The position numbers and the translations under genes were made by a program. 6,729 nt of DNA from Bacteroidota bacterium. Lineage in GTDB: Bacteria > Bacteroidota > Ignavibacteria > Kapaibacteriales > UBA2268. Shown here piece after piece: positions 1 to 5,713 of the stretch. The notes beneath the pieces were generated by a model. The model made no database searches, was not told where the DNA came from, and worked only from the letters and a program-made list of their open reading frames with translations. The stretch spans positions 1-6,729 of the forward strand of contig JAKIZN010000087.1 in assembly GCA_022708005.1 (NCBI GenBank), in the 5' to 3' direction. The first letter of the stretch is position 1. Every line of letters starts with the position of its first letter.

Positions 1-332
1 ATGGCGGTTTAATGAACCGCTCGAAGCATTCTGCAAATGTGAAAATTGAATATGAAAATACAAATATGGGCTTAAACGTCTTTTTGAGAGGCAATTACAG
101 AGGACGCTATGGGTTTGAAGACAAAAATCATAGCACAATTATAGATGCGGATAATGAGTATGCACCAGATTATTCGCTGTGGAATCTCACTGTTTCTAAA
201 ACTATTTTTGATAAATTTAACGTTCAGCTTGGGATGGATAATATTTTTGATAAAATTGCACCAAAATATTTGCCATCAAATCCGGGCAGAACATTTTATA
301 TAAACTGTATTTATAATTTTTCTACATATTAA
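1..332 (+). CDS. TonB-dependent outer-membrane receptor, C-terminal fragment (5' end outside window)
   Basis: This is the last ~110 residues of an outer-membrane beta-barrel receptor. The reading frame is open from base 3 with no start needed (Gly-Gly-Leu before the first internal Met at 12), so the gene begins upstream of the window. Visible family hallmarks are the NRSKHSANVKIEY strand, typical of late barrel strands in TonB-dependent receptors, the segment LGMDNIFDK, and the C-terminal NPGRTFYI...YNF strand. Such receptors import chelated metals or heme across the outer membrane using TonB/ExbBD energy. The protein ends YNFSTY, so three residues follow the Phe that usually ends the last strand; the final residue is still aromatic. 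The plug domain and TonB box are not in view. The HmuY-family gene 20 bp downstream suggests a heme or iron substrate (HmuR-like), but that is inference from context. Confidence 0.9.
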   Translation, partial: GGLMNRSKHSANVKIEYENTNMGLNVFLRGNYRGRYGFEDKNHSTIIDADNEYAPDYSLWNLTVSKTIFDKFNVQLGMDNIFDKIAPKYLPSNPGRTFYINCIYNFSTY

Positions 333-338
333 TATTTT

Positions 339-343
339 GGAGG
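339..343 (+). promoter_or_regulatory. Strong Shine-Dalgarno (GGAGG) for the HmuY-family gene
   Basis: GGAGG lies 9 nt before the ATG at 353, in the 20-bp gap after the receptor stop. It fixes the start of the lipoprotein. It is notable because most Bacteroidota genes lack a Shine-Dalgarno sequence. Confidence 0.75.
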
Positions 344-352
344 TTTTTTATA

Positions 353-985
353 ATGAAAAAACAGCTTAAATTACTTGCTATGGCGTTTTTGCTTACTGCT
401 TTTGCTGTGGCTTGCTCCGATGATGACGACAATCCGAGCAACAACAACAATGATTCTCTGCTTGAGGCTACCGAAGTCAGAAATCTACAAACTTTCTTCC
501 CAGAAGCTAACGACACTATTGCGTACTACAGTCTAAGAGAAAACAAACAAATTGATAAATCAGAAGCTGAAACAACAAATTGGGATATTTGCTTCACCAG
601 AACTAACATATATGTAAATCAAGGCTTTCGCGGACCAGGAAATGGCGGCGCCTTTGTGCTTCGCGGGGCTGACTTTGGAACGCTTGCAGCGTTGCCTGCT
701 GACTCTACATTTTACGAAGAAAAATCGGCAACTATTCGCGCCATTCCAACAGGTAGCGGCAAAGGCTGGTATAATTACAACATGGAAACATCAGAAATCA
801 CTCCTATACCGGGAGTTGTGTTAGCAATTCGCACTGCTGACGGCAAATATGCCAAAGTTAAAATATTGAGCTACTATAACGGCTATCCAGATAATATTCC
901 AGAAAAAATGGAAGAAAGAGTAGAACGCACATACTCATTTAAATATGTTTTCCAGCCAAACGGCACTAAAAGTTTTAAAAAATAA
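353..985 (+). CDS. HmuY-family heme-binding-like surface lipoprotein
   Basis: The protein has 210 residues. Residues 1-20 form a lipoprotein signal peptide (KK, then a hydrophobic core) ending at Cys21 (AVAC, a slightly relaxed lipobox). It is followed by Ser-Asp-Asp-Asp-Asp, which resembles the acidic export signal that sends Bacteroidota lipoproteins to the cell surface, and then an Asn-rich spacer. The HmuY-family pattern is clear: NWDICFTRTNI at 76-86, a Gly-rich GPGNGGA at 94-100, GWYNYN at 138-143, then ITPIPGVVLAIRTADGKYAKVKILSYY at 149-175 and TYSFKYVFQPNG near the end. HmuY of Porphyromonas gingivalis is a hemophore that passes heme to its TonB receptor HmuR; the receptor gene just upstream fits that pairing. 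The mature protein contains no histidine, so it cannot use the His-His heme coordination of P. gingivalis HmuY. Met144 and Met186 are the only mature methionines. Heme binding is therefore inferred, not shown. Confidence 0.88.
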   Translation: MKKQLKLLAMAFLLTAFAVACSDDDDNPSNNNNDSLLEATEVRNLQTFFPEANDTIAYYSLRENKQIDKSEAETTNWDICFTRTNIYVNQGFRGPGNGGAFVLRGADFGTLAALPADSTFYEEKSATIRAIPTGSGKGWYNYNMETSEITPIPGVVLAIRTADGKYAKVKILSYYNGYPDNIPEKMEERVERTYSFKYVFQPNGTKSFKK

Positions 986-1005
986 GCTATAACACAGCTT
1001 GATAT

Positions 1006-1040
1006 GGGCGGCGCAGTCATTGTGCCGCCCTTGCTATTTT
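1006..1040 (+). terminator. Rho-independent terminator after the HmuY-family gene
   Basis: GGGCGGCGCA (1006-1015) pairs with TGTGCCGCCC (1021-1030) over 10 bp with one G:U pair and a 5-nt loop (GTCAT), followed by TTGCTATTTT. It lies 20 bp past the stop at 985 and should end the receptor-lipoprotein transcript. A smaller AAGCT/AGCTT hairpin (984-1000) sits just before it. Confidence 0.85.
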
Positions 1041-1156
1041 AACGCCCGCGAATCGCACTGTTCGCAGCCTGGCAATTGCACTGCTAATAATACTTATTCT
1101 GCTTTATCGTCGATGACATTGAATTAATTTACTTGTAAAAATACTTCTTAAAAGTG

Positions 1157-2392
1157 ATGAAAACTATAGTCTGCGACCAGCCTCTGCCTCAATTTTCCGA
1201 TATAATCAAAGCGCAATCTAACTTGAAAGAAATAGTCAAAGTTACTCCATTCGAAATGAGTAAATCATTTTCTGATATGTCGGGTTCTTGCGTGTATTTG
1301 AAATTAGAGAATTTGCAAAAAACTGGTTCATTCAAGGTTCGGGGAGCTTATAATAAAATATCAAATTTGACAGACGAAGAAAAATTAAGAGGAGTGCTAT
1401 GTGCATCTGCAGGCAACCATGCGCAAGGGGTAGCTTATGCGGCATCAAAATTGCACGTGAGGAGCAAGGTATTTATGCCGATATTCGCACCTCCGCTTAA
1501 AGTAATAGCCACTCGCTCGTATGGCGCTGATGTTGAGTTGGTTGGCGAAACTTTCGACGATGCTTTTAGTGCAGCGATGGATTATGCAGAGCAAAGCGGA
1601 GCCACTTTTGTGCATCCGTTCAACGACCCACATATAATAGCTGGTGCAGGCACTCTTGGGCTTGAGCTATTCGAACAGTTTCGAGAAATGGAATATGTTT
1701 TAGTTCCAATTGGCGGCGGCGGACTGATTTCCGGTGTGGCTATCGCTCTAAAAAATATGAATCCAAATATACGGATCATTGGTGTGGAAGCTGAAGGCGC
1801 TGCAAGTATGAGGGCGTCTATCAGTAGCGGAGAGCTGAAGCCATTGGTATCGGCTAATACAATCGCAGACGGCATTGCCGTAAAAGCTTGTGGAAATTTA
1901 ACTTACGAAGCTGTGAAGAAATACGTTGATGATATAGTTACTGTGAGCGATGCAGAGATAGCCCGAACGACTTATATTTTATTGCAACGGGCAAAAATTT
2001 TAGCTGAGCCTTCGGGAGTGGCTGCGCTTGCTGCTGTGCTTTATAAAAAGCTAGATATGCAGGGCAAATCGGTAGTGCCAATCATTAGTGGTGGCAATAT
2101 CAATATGAGTATTTTAGAGCAGATTTTAGATAAAGGCGTTATGGAAGAAGGCTATCGCGCTCGGATAGCGGTGCTTGTGCCAGATTTGTCGGGCACTTTA
2201 AAGTCCATACTTGAAATTTTAGATAAAGTCCGCGCTAACGTATATGATATTTACCACGAACGCTCGACTACAAGCGTGCCTGTTGGGTATGTGCAAGTGA
2301 TAATTACATTTAATTTAAGCGATATTTCTGAACTTTCGATTGTAACAAGCGAAATCGAAAAATATGGATTTAGCTATCAAATTAAGAGATAA
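1157..2392 (+). CDS. ilvA: Threonine ammonia-lyase (threonine dehydratase), PLP-dependent, with C-terminal ACT domain
   Basis: This enzyme converts L-threonine to 2-oxobutanoate and ammonia (EC 4.3.1.19), the first step toward isoleucine, or the catabolic route in TdcB-type enzymes. Positions are counted from the GTG at 1154. The fold-type II PLP core is complete: KTGSFKVRGAYNK at 56-68 holds the Schiff-base lysine (Lys61), ASAGNHAQG at 84-92 is the substrate loop, GGGGL at 187-191 cradles the PLP phosphate, and ISGGN at 311-315 contacts the PLP ring. Residues ~334-412 (RIAVLVPDLSGTLKSILEILDKVRANV) form one ACT domain, likely for allosteric control. The ~410-residue length fits the single-ACT form rather than the ~510-residue two-ACT E. 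coli IlvA. A GTG at 1154 directly precedes the ATG at 1157, so either could be the start; no clear ribosome site favours one, and an in-frame stop at 1136 excludes longer starts. No other branched-chain genes are nearby. Confidence 0.95.
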   Translation: MKTIVCDQPLPQFSDIIKAQSNLKEIVKVTPFEMSKSFSDMSGSCVYLKLENLQKTGSFKVRGAYNKISNLTDEEKLRGVLCASAGNHAQGVAYAASKLHVRSKVFMPIFAPPLKVIATRSYGADVELVGETFDDAFSAAMDYAEQSGATFVHPFNDPHIIAGAGTLGLELFEQFREMEYVLVPIGGGGLISGVAIALKNMNPNIRIIGVEAEGAASMRASISSGELKPLVSANTIADGIAVKACGNLTYEAVKKYVDDIVTVSDAEIARTTYILLQRAKILAEPSGVAALAAVLYKKLDMQGKSVVPIISGGNINMSILEQILDKGVMEEGYRARIAVLVPDLSGTLKSILEILDKVRANVYDIYHERSTTSVPVGYVQVIITFNLSDISELSIVTSEIEKYGFSYQIKR

Positions 2393-2402
2393 TATTCGTA
2401 TA

Positions 2403-2452
2403 AAATAGGGAAACTGTTGGCTCGGTAGCCTATAGTTTTCCTATTTCTTTTT
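2403..2452. terminator. Long hairpin terminator between convergent genes, probably bidirectional
   Basis: The left arm AAATAGGGAAACT (2403-2415) pairs with AGTTTTCCTATTT (2434-2446). The pairing continues inward through GGCT/AGCC (2419-2422 with 2427-2430) to a CGGT loop, giving about 20 bp with one mismatch and two G:U pairs. On the plus strand CTTTTT follows, so it is a good terminator for ilvA. On the minus strand the arm runs into TTTTA, a weaker U-tract, for the gene ending at 2459. Confidence 0.8.
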
Positions 2453-2458
2453 ACCGTA

Positions 2459-3121
2459 CTACTTCTTTTTTATAACGCTTCTATCTAATTTATCTGGAAT
2501 GTGATACTTATTCGGCGGAATGGCTGGATCGCTCTGCGGAACTGATTGATATACATCAGTATCAGGCTCGTCAGTTATTTCAGCGCTTTCCTTGCTCGGC
2601 TTATTTGGGCGGGCGACGTTAATTGCTACATTAGATTTTTTTACAGTAGGCTTTTTTGGTGCAACGGGCTTTTCGCTAGCTGTTTCGTCGCCTTGCTCAC
2701 TGGCTTGCTGCAACTCTATAAAAAAGCCCGCGTCTGTTTGGTCATATTTGATTAAACCCATATTCGCAAGCACACTTAAAAATGACTCTAATGGAACGTA
2801 AATTGCATTATTGAAATAGATTGTGGGTAGCGACATTTGAGCAACTTTCATATCGGAGCTTGTTCTATGCAAAATATAAAATGAGCCAACCGCTGCCTTT
2901 ATTTCGATACCTTCAAAAAACACAGAGCTTCCTTTGCAATTAGAGCTTGGCAATATTAATTTAGAAATGCTATTGAGCGGAGCGTATTCTATGGAGTTGA
3001 TACGCTCTGTTTGCACAATTGTAGCCTTTCCGTGTGAATTAATTCTAAAATCGCTCGCAGATGCGTTTATGCTTGCAATTGCCCACAAAACTACAGCTAT
3101 TATTTGGAGTTTGATTTTCAT
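2459..3121 (-). CDS. Secreted protein with copper-amine-oxidase-N-like domain and Lys/Pro-rich tail, function unknown
   Basis: The protein has 220 residues. Residues 1-22 look like a Sec signal peptide (MKIKLQ, hydrophobic core, ASA), so it is probably periplasmic or envelope-bound. Residues ~40-137 resemble the copper-amine-oxidase N-terminal domain fold (PF07833-like), with two 'Y-x-PL' elements: INSIEYAPLNSISKL at 41-55 and NNAIYVPLESFLSVL at 104-118. Between them is a hydrophobic strand region, VFFEGIEIKAAVGSFYIL. Domains of this type precede the catalytic domain in some N-acetylmuramoyl-L-alanine amidases of the Chlorobi/Bacteroidota group, where they are thought to aid envelope or peptidoglycan placement. 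Here there is no catalytic domain. Residues ~138-205 are low-complexity Glu/Lys/Pro/Ser, likely disordered, and the protein ends in a basic VIKKK. Only 66 bp separate its stop from ilvA, so no amidase remnant follows. The start (CAT at 3119-3121) gives an intact signal peptide; no Shine-Dalgarno is seen. That it is a real gene is well supported; the domain call is moderate. Confidence 0.75.
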   Translation of the reverse strand: MKIKLQIIAVVLWAIASINASASDFRINSHGKATIVQTERINSIEYAPLNSISKLILPSSNCKGSSVFFEGIEIKAAVGSFYILHRTSSDMKVAQMSLPTIYFNNAIYVPLESFLSVLANMGLIKYDQTDAGFFIELQQASEQGDETASEKPVAPKKPTVKKSNVAINVARPNKPSKESAEITDEPDTDVYQSVPQSDPAIPPNKYHIPDKLDRSVIKKK

Positions 3122-3318
3122 TTGTAGTCGCTATATTTAGTAATAAATTGTTTAATAAAATATTGGTATTTGATATAATCACATTTACGAAATATAAGCC
3201 ATTTTTTTCTAAAATCAAAATATAAATTCTGCAAATTTTATTTAAATTAGTCATAATATTTTGTTATATTGCTTTATTGCAAAATAAGTGATATTAAATT
3301 TTAATAGGAGTATATAAA
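3122..3318. promoter_or_regulatory. AT-rich divergent intergenic region, probable promoters for dnaN and the minus-strand gene
   Basis: This 197-bp gap between divergent genes must hold promoters for both. It is much richer in A+T than its surroundings. An inverted repeat TATTTTG (3257-3263) / CAAAATA (3280-3286), 16 nt apart, sits 33 bp before the dnaN start and could be a regulator site or chance in such AT-rich DNA. I found no good TTATNCACA DnaA box on either strand, so there is no support for an origin here, and no promoter convincing enough to place. Confidence 0.4.
3306..3310 (+). promoter_or_regulatory. Shine-Dalgarno (AGGAG) for dnaN
   Basis: AGGAG lies 8 nt before the ATG at 3319 and supports that start for dnaN over the internal ATG three codons later (Met4). 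Confidence 0.7.
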
Positions 3319-4491
3319 ATGAAGTTTATGGCTTCACTATCGGACTTCCAGAAGTTATTGCAAAAAGTTGTGCCAGCGGTACCGCCTAAATCGACGTTAC
3401 CTGTGCTCGAACATTTAAAATTAGAGCTAACGGACAACACTCTGAAAGTTGTGGCTACAGACCAAGATATTAGTATAATGAGTAGTTTAGCGGTTGAAAC
3501 GTCGGAAGAAGGTGGAGTCTTGGTGCCCGCCCGCCGATTAAATGAAATTATTCGCGCACTTGACCCAACCAATAGCTTTACTTTCACAAGCGACGAAGAT
3601 AATTACGACATACAAATATCAACTGACCGTGGCAAATATTCTATGAAAGGGCTCAGCCAAGAAGAATATTTATATTTGCCAGAACTGTTTGAGTCCGAAA
3701 AGCCAAATGTGGAGTCAGGCGATTTAGACGAAACGAATAAATACACAGCTATTTTCGAGGCTGGAATATTGCAGAAACTTGCAAATAAAACATCGTTCGC
3801 TATCTCTGCCGATGAGTATCGTCCTTCTATGAGCGGCGCCTTGTTCCAGTTTAGAGATGGCTATGTAAATACGGTTGCAACCGATAGTTTCCGTTTGGTA
3901 AGAGCCAAAGCAGAATCTGATAAATTCAAATTTGTTAGTGAATTTGATGCCCTTATCCCAGCCCGAATGATGGAATTTCTGAAAAAGATTGAAGGCGAAG
4001 CGATAATGTCGATGATAGAGAATATGGATAAAATCACACACGTAAGAGTGGATTATGATAATACAGTATTGATTTCAAGGGTTATCGGCGAAAAATTCCC
4101 TCCTTATGAATCGGTTATTCCAACCTCTATAAGTAAGGTAGCCACTATTGATGGCAAAGAGTTGCTCGCTGTGCTAAAGCGCGTATCCTTATTTTCAAAT
4201 AAAATATCTAAGTTAGTTAGAGTTACATTTGACGACAGCCAAGTAAGCCTATTTGCAGAGGAAGAGTCAAGCAATTCTCGTGGCGACGAAACTCTACCTT
4301 GTGATTATCTCGGCGACAGAATAGATTTGGCATTTAACCATAAAAATTTGGAAGAGATGATAGCTAATATTGAGCAAGAGGACAGCAACTTAATTGAGTT
4401 CCAATTCTCCGATACAGGAAAGCCGGTTTTGATAATGCCAAAGAGTGAGCAAACTCAATTATTATCTTTGATTATGCCAATCAGAACTTAA
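3319..4491 (+). CDS. dnaN: DNA polymerase III subunit beta (sliding clamp)
   Basis: This is the ring-shaped processivity clamp that encircles DNA and tethers the replicative polymerase, and also docks repair and mismatch factors. At 390 residues it is slightly longer than the usual ~370 and complete. Family hallmarks along the three clamp domains are: PPKSTLPVLEHLKLEL (22-37), LKVVATDQDISI (42-53), VLVPARRLNEIIRAL (67-81), RPSMSGALFQF (168-178), VATDSFRLVRAKA (186-198), IPARMMEFLKK (213-223), GEKFPPYESVIP (257-268), and the conserved C-terminus LLSLIMPIRT, matching the MPMRL-type end that helps form the partner-binding cleft. It starts a two-gene unit with recF. dnaA is not next to it: the upstream neighbour is an unrelated gene on the opposite strand, so expression probably starts in the AT-rich gap just upstream. 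Confidence 0.97.
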   Translation: MKFMASLSDFQKLLQKVVPAVPPKSTLPVLEHLKLELTDNTLKVVATDQDISIMSSLAVETSEEGGVLVPARRLNEIIRALDPTNSFTFTSDEDNYDIQISTDRGKYSMKGLSQEEYLYLPELFESEKPNVESGDLDETNKYTAIFEAGILQKLANKTSFAISADEYRPSMSGALFQFRDGYVNTVATDSFRLVRAKAESDKFKFVSEFDALIPARMMEFLKKIEGEAIMSMIENMDKITHVRVDYDNTVLISRVIGEKFPPYESVIPTSISKVATIDGKELLAVLKRVSLFSNKISKLVRVTFDDSQVSLFAEEESSNSRGDETLPCDYLGDRIDLAFNHKNLEEMIANIEQEDSNLIEFQFSDTGKPVLIMPKSEQTQLLSLIMPIRT

Positions 4492-4498
4492 TACAAAG

Positions 4499-5617
4499 AT
4501 GATAGTCCGTGAACTTTTTATTAAGAATTTGCGCAACCACACCGAAACTTGCTTGAAGTTCTGCGATTCGGTAAATGTGCTATACGGCAGAAATGGAGTT
4601 GGAAAAACTACGGTATTAGAGGCGATTTCTATCGCCTCTTTGTCTAAAAGTTTTCTGCCCGCTCCAGATTCCTCTTTGATTAAAAATGGGGAATCGGGTT
4701 ATTTAGTGAAGTTATCCGCAACGCGAGATATCGGAATTAATTATGATGTAAGCGTTAACTTCGCTAATAGTAAAAAAAAAATAACGGCAAATAATGATGA
4801 AAACTTGCTGCCTAAGGATATTATAGGCGAAATACCGATTGTTATACTATCGCCTGATTTCAAATCTATCACTTTTGGCTCGCCGCAAGATAGACGCAGC
4901 TTTTTAGATAGCATACTTTGCCAGACAAGTAAGATATATTTTGAATATTTATTGAAGTTGAAAAAATGCTTGAAGCAGCGAAATAATCTGCTCGCATCTT
5001 TCAAAAAAAATAATACTTTCGACAAAGTAGAATTTGAGCAATGGACTTCTATGCTTATCGAAATTTCCGCTGAAGTGATTTTACGGCGGCACAGATTTGT
5101 CCAATCTTTTTTACCGTATTTTGTTGAAGCATACAATACTATTGCTAATAGTGCCGACGTGGTATCGGCTGAATATGAGCCGTTTGGAGTAAAATCTTAT
5201 AAGGTAGAAGACGGAAAAGAAGAGCTAATAGAGGAGTTAGAAGCAATAGCCGCGAATGTGCAGGAGTCTGAATTGAGACGAGGCACTTCATTATTTGGAC
5301 CTCAAAAAGATGAACTGATAATTAGTATTAATGGCGGGCTTTCTCGCGAATATGCCTCGCAAGGACAGCATAAAACTTTGCTTATCGGGCTAAAAATCGC
5401 TGAGTTTAATTATCTATTAGAAGCCAAAAGGGAAACGCCTATTATTTTGCTCGATGACATTTTCTCCGAACTTGATGAAAACCGTAGCGCAAAAGTATTG
5501 GAAGTAATCAAAGGGCATAATGCTCAAATATTTATCACGACGACGAATATTACGAATTTTGGGGAGCTTTTTGATAATAAAAATGCAGTTATGATTGAGA
5601 TTAAGCCTTCGGAATAG
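4499..5617 (+). CDS. recF: DNA replication and repair protein RecF
   Basis: RecF is an SMC/ABC-type ATPase that binds gapped DNA and, with RecO and RecR, loads RecA at stalled forks and single-strand gaps. The 372-residue protein is full length. Walker A is GRNGVGKTT (30-38). The RecF-specific SPDFKSITFGSPQDRRSFLD segment spans 118-137, LFGPQKDEL is at 265-273, the ABC signature region is SREYASQGQHKT (282-293), and Walker B with the D-loop is IILLDDIFSELD (315-326). Residues ~145-210 form the helical insertion (coiled-coil-like, Lys/Leu-rich). The ATG lies 7 bp after the dnaN stop with no clear Shine-Dalgarno of its own, so translational coupling to dnaN is likely. Linkage of recF to dnaN is common in many phyla. 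A run of ten A at 4772-4781 (codons for Lys92-Lys94 and Ile95) is a possible slippage site, though the frame is intact as given. Confidence 0.97.
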   Translation: MIVRELFIKNLRNHTETCLKFCDSVNVLYGRNGVGKTTVLEAISIASLSKSFLPAPDSSLIKNGESGYLVKLSATRDIGINYDVSVNFANSKKKITANNDENLLPKDIIGEIPIVILSPDFKSITFGSPQDRRSFLDSILCQTSKIYFEYLLKLKKCLKQRNNLLASFKKNNTFDKVEFEQWTSMLIEISAEVILRRHRFVQSFLPYFVEAYNTIANSADVVSAEYEPFGVKSYKVEDGKEELIEELEAIAANVQESELRRGTSLFGPQKDELIISINGGLSREYASQGQHKTLLIGLKIAEFNYLLEAKRETPIILLDDIFSELDENRSAKVLEVIKGHNAQIFITTTNITNFGELFDNKNAVMIEIKPSE

Positions 5618-5637
5618 CTGTTTGATAAATAATATTA

Positions 5638-5668
5638 TTCGAAAAATGGCAACTATCAGTTATATTTG
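5638..5668 (+). promoter_or_regulatory. Candidate Bacteroidota-type promoter (TTCG-N19-TATATTTG) for the acyltransferase
   Basis: TATATTTG at 5661-5668 matches the Bacteroidota -7 consensus TAnnTTTG exactly. TTCG at 5638-5641, 19 nt upstream, matches the -33 TTTG in three of four bases. It lies in the 96-bp gap after recF, ~45 bp before the start at 5714. A second TAnnTTTG match (TATTTTTG, 5674-5681) lacks an upstream partner. In such AT-rich DNA a chance match is possible. Confidence 0.4.
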
Positions 5669-5713
5669 TATATTATTTTTGTGCAAATTCAGCCTAAAAG
5701 ATAACAAAAAAGC

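Noticed and set aside
1048..1079. Small inverted repeat GCGAA/TTCGC and palindrome GCAATTGC in the gap before ilvA, considered as a riboswitch, T-box or leader-attenuator remnant
   Set aside because: Arms are only 4-5 bp, no U-tract follows, and there is no leader peptide, specifier loop or conserved riboswitch core; the gap is only ~170 bp and partly taken by the upstream terminator.
1582..1875. Minus-strand open frame of 97 codons inside ilvA, and other antisense frames in dnaN, recF and the acyltransferase
   Set aside because: They lie wholly within strongly recognised genes on the other strand and show no family resemblance or start signals; they are shadows.
3122..3318. Possible replication origin next to dnaN
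   Set aside because: AT-richness alone is weak evidence, and no TTATNCACA-like DnaA box was found; the nearest string (ATAATCACA near 3175) has three mismatches.
5628..5639. Perfect 12-bp palindrome AATAATATTATT after recF, considered as a terminator
   Set aside because: It has only A:T pairs, no usable loop and no following U-tract; likely chance in AT-rich DNA.
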